Below, piece after piece: positions 5,278-6,841 of a stretch of DNA of 6,841 nt. The stretch comes from an uncultured Litorilinea sp. (GTDB taxonomy: Bacteria > Chloroflexota > Anaerolineae > Caldilineales > Caldilineaceae), in assembly GCA_946885925.1 (NCBI GenBank), contig CAMPHP010000159.1, forward strand, positions 1-6,841, in the 5' to 3' direction. The number at the start of each line of letters is the position of its first letter. The first letter of the stretch is position 1. The notes below the pieces were generated by a model. The model made no database searches. It was not told where the DNA came from and worked only from the letters and a program-made list of their open reading frames with translations. Both the position numbers and the translations under genes were made by a program.

Positions 5278-6297
5278 GTGAGAAGGGTTTCTATCTCGAT
5301 GTCTTCTATGTCACCTCCTGTGTTGCCTTCAAATTCGTCCACGGTTTCACCAACACTTGCCTCCTCCAACGTACGGCGCAAACCCGGTCGTTGGCTGCGT
5401 CGTTCGCTGCCTTTATGGCTGATTGCGCCAACACTGATCGTTCTACTCGTCGTACAGGTCTATCCTGGCTTTTATACCATTTGGCTTAGTTTACAGACGC
5501 GCCAGCCGGATGGATGGGAGTATGTTGGCCTGCAAAATTTTGAACGATTGTTTGGTATGAGCCTCTTTGCCGAAAGTGTTGGTCACACCATTGTCTTTTT
5601 GGTCGGTTTTACACTCTTGACCTTGGTATCAGGTTTTGCTGTGGCTCTACTGCTTAACCGCAAGCTGCGCCTATCTGGTTTCTATATCACCTTGATTTAT
5701 ATTCCGTGGGTAATTGCCGATATTATCGTGGGGTTGGTCTGGCGACTTTTAGTAGTACCGGACTATGGTCTGCTATCGGGGATTACCCAGAACCCAACCA
5801 TTTTTCCGCCCGATGGGCTTTCCATTCTCACCGCGGTTCCGCCACGTCCTTGGTTTGGCGACTTTCCATTTCCCCCTGCGCCTGCCATGACCTATCTAAT
5901 TATTGCTTCAGCTTGGCGCTCGTTACCCTTTATCACGCTGTTGCTTCTCGCCGCCATCCAGACAATCCCCTATGAAGTGATTGAAAGCAGCCGTATTGAT
6001 GGCGCAAGCTCGCGCCAGGTAGTCTGGTATATCATGCTGCCGCTTATGCTGCCGACCTTGATTGTGGCACTCTTTAGCCTGACGCTCAGCGGCATGAATG
6101 GTGTGGGGATGGTCTTTAGCTTGACCGGCGGTGGGCCAGGCACGTCCACCGAGGTCTTGAGCTATTTGCTCTATTCAATTGGCTGGAACCAGCGCGACTT
6201 TGGGCGAGCAGCGGCACTGGCGCTGATCATTGCTGTCGTCAATTGGCTCTTGATTATTGGGACATTACGCATTACGCGCGGCCAACAAGAGGAGTAA
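5278..6297 (+). CDS. Sugar ABC transporter permease, MalF/UgpA type
   Basis: A 339-residue inner-membrane permease of the binding-protein-dependent family, paired with the next gene to form the channel. Six membrane segments are visible at about 44-66, 103-126, 133-158, 204-227, 255-275 and 308-330. The EAA loop that contacts the ATPase is EVIESSRIDGASSRQVVWYI at 233-252 followed by MLPLMLP; the key IDGA is intact. LTGGGPGTSTEVLSYLLY at 282-299 is the usual MalF-type block. The 40 N-terminal residues are Ser-rich, then basic, before the first helix. An outer loop at about 172-203 is Pro-rich and somewhat longer than usual. The start is uncertain: GTG 5278 has only TAGAG upstream, whereas ATG 5299 has AGAAGGG at 5281-5287 at a rather long spacing of 11. 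The gene lies 267 bp after the binding protein. Confidence 0.9.
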   Translation: MRRVSISMSSMSPPVLPSNSSTVSPTLASSNVRRKPGRWLRRSLPLWLIAPTLIVLLVVQVYPGFYTIWLSLQTRQPDGWEYVGLQNFERLFGMSLFAESVGHTIVFLVGFTLLTLVSGFAVALLLNRKLRLSGFYITLIYIPWVIADIIVGLVWRLLVVPDYGLLSGITQNPTIFPPDGLSILTAVPPRPWFGDFPFPPAPAMTYLIIASAWRSLPFITLLLLAAIQTIPYEVIESSRIDGASSRQVVWYIMLPLMLPTLIVALFSLTLSGMNGVGMVFSLTGGGPGTSTEVLSYLLYSIGWNQRDFGRAAALALIIAVVNWLLIIGTLRITRGQQEE

Positions 6298-6380
6298 GCA
6301 CGGTCGCCGCGCTTCTATGCGCGCTTCTGTAAGATGGTTCTGGCGCTTTCGTGCAAGCAAAGAAGAAGGAACGCCCTGAG

Positions 6381-6841
6381 ATGAATGATAGAACACGCTA
6401 TATACGGCGCAACTGGCAGCGGTGGGTAGTCAATACCGTGCTCGCGGTGCTCTGTGCGCTGATGCTCCTGCCGGTGGTGACAACGGTAGTGATCTCGTTC
6501 AAGCAAGAACAAGATGTAATCCGCAAGCCGCCAGTATTTTTGCCCTGTGATACCCCGAATGGCTTTGATATTACAGCGTGTCGCTGGTCGGTCGAAGGCT
6601 ACCAACGGGTGTTAGCTCCCGAACGAAGAGGCGATTGGCCCCTGGGGTTTACACGAACGGGCAATCTCGTCCGTATTTACGTGCCCAATACGCTGCTCTA
6701 TGCGACGGTATCGGCGTTGTTGGTGGTGGTGTTGGCTGGATTAGCGGGCTATGCCTTTTCACGTTATCGCTTCCGCGGGCGCACGCTTTTGATGGTCACT
6801 ATCCTGGCGACCACGGGCATCCCATTGCTGACCAACTTGCT
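6381..6841 (+). CDS. Sugar ABC transporter permease, MalG/UgpE type (3' end outside window)
   Basis: The first 153 codons are present, running off the window edge. The N-terminus is basic, then a membrane segment at about 16-38 ending TTVVISFK, the typical opening of MalG-type permeases. An outer loop at 41-98 leads into YVPNTLLYATVSALLVVVLAGLAGYAFSRYRFRGR (about 100-134), the hallmark second helix and following basic loop. A third helix starts near 136. The EAA loop is expected beyond the window. The outer loop is longer than usual and has cysteines 56 and 67. AAGGA at 6366-6370 precedes the ATG by ten bases; an in-frame GTG at 6351 would add ten basic residues and is less likely. The 83 bp gap after the first permease and the same strand indicate one operon. 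Confidence 0.88.
   Translation, partial: MNDRTRYIRRNWQRWVVNTVLAVLCALMLLPVVTTVVISFKQEQDVIRKPPVFLPCDTPNGFDITACRWSVEGYQRVLAPERRGDWPLGFTRTGNLVRIYVPNTLLYATVSALLVVVLAGLAGYAFSRYRFRGRTLLMVTILATTGIPLLTNL

Overview
The window carries six protein genes. The sequence looks bacterial: Shine-Dalgarno sites, two lipoprotein signal peptides and a CUT1-type ABC sugar importer. GC is about half by eye. Protein style (Ala/Ser/Glu-rich lipoprotein linker, SNase plus SH3b lipoprotein, App1-type phosphatase, cysteine-free family-4 UDG) suggests a Chloroflexota member, perhaps Anaerolineae/Caldilineae-like. That assignment is inference from protein flavour only.

Layout. 83-1351 (-) encodes an App1-type HAD phosphatase ending in a pentapeptide-repeat tail. 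1352-1561 is a divergent spacer with a 4 x 16 bp tandem repeat. 1562-2173 (+) encodes a family-4 uracil-DNA glycosylase without any cysteine. One base separates its stop from that of the convergent gene 2175-3209 (-), a secreted thermonuclease-like lipoprotein with SH3b and Cys-rich tail modules. 3210-3624 is a repeat-rich divergent spacer with a promoter for the nuclease that predicts a leaderless mRNA, three sets of 14-15 bp period direct repeats, and a candidate promoter with a dyad facing right. 3625-5010 (+) is a sugar-binding lipoprotein. A 267 bp gap with strong hairpins follows, then 5278-6297 (+), a MalF/UgpA-type permease, and 6381-6841 (+), a MalG/UgpE-type permease cut by the window end.

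Function. The three right-hand genes form one ABC importer (binding protein plus two permeases). No ATPase is visible; CUT1 systems often share one encoded elsewhere. The hairpins between binding protein and first permease fit the common arrangement in which the binding protein is made in excess. The left half looks like unrelated single genes (lipid or phosphate-ester metabolism, DNA repair, extracellular nucleic-acid degradation).

No mobile element, CRISPR array, RNA gene or defence system is visible. The most interesting points are the glycosylase lacking all four iron-sulfur ligands, the leaderless nuclease promoter, the recurrent 14-16 bp tandem repeats of unrelated sequence, and the inter-cistronic hairpins.
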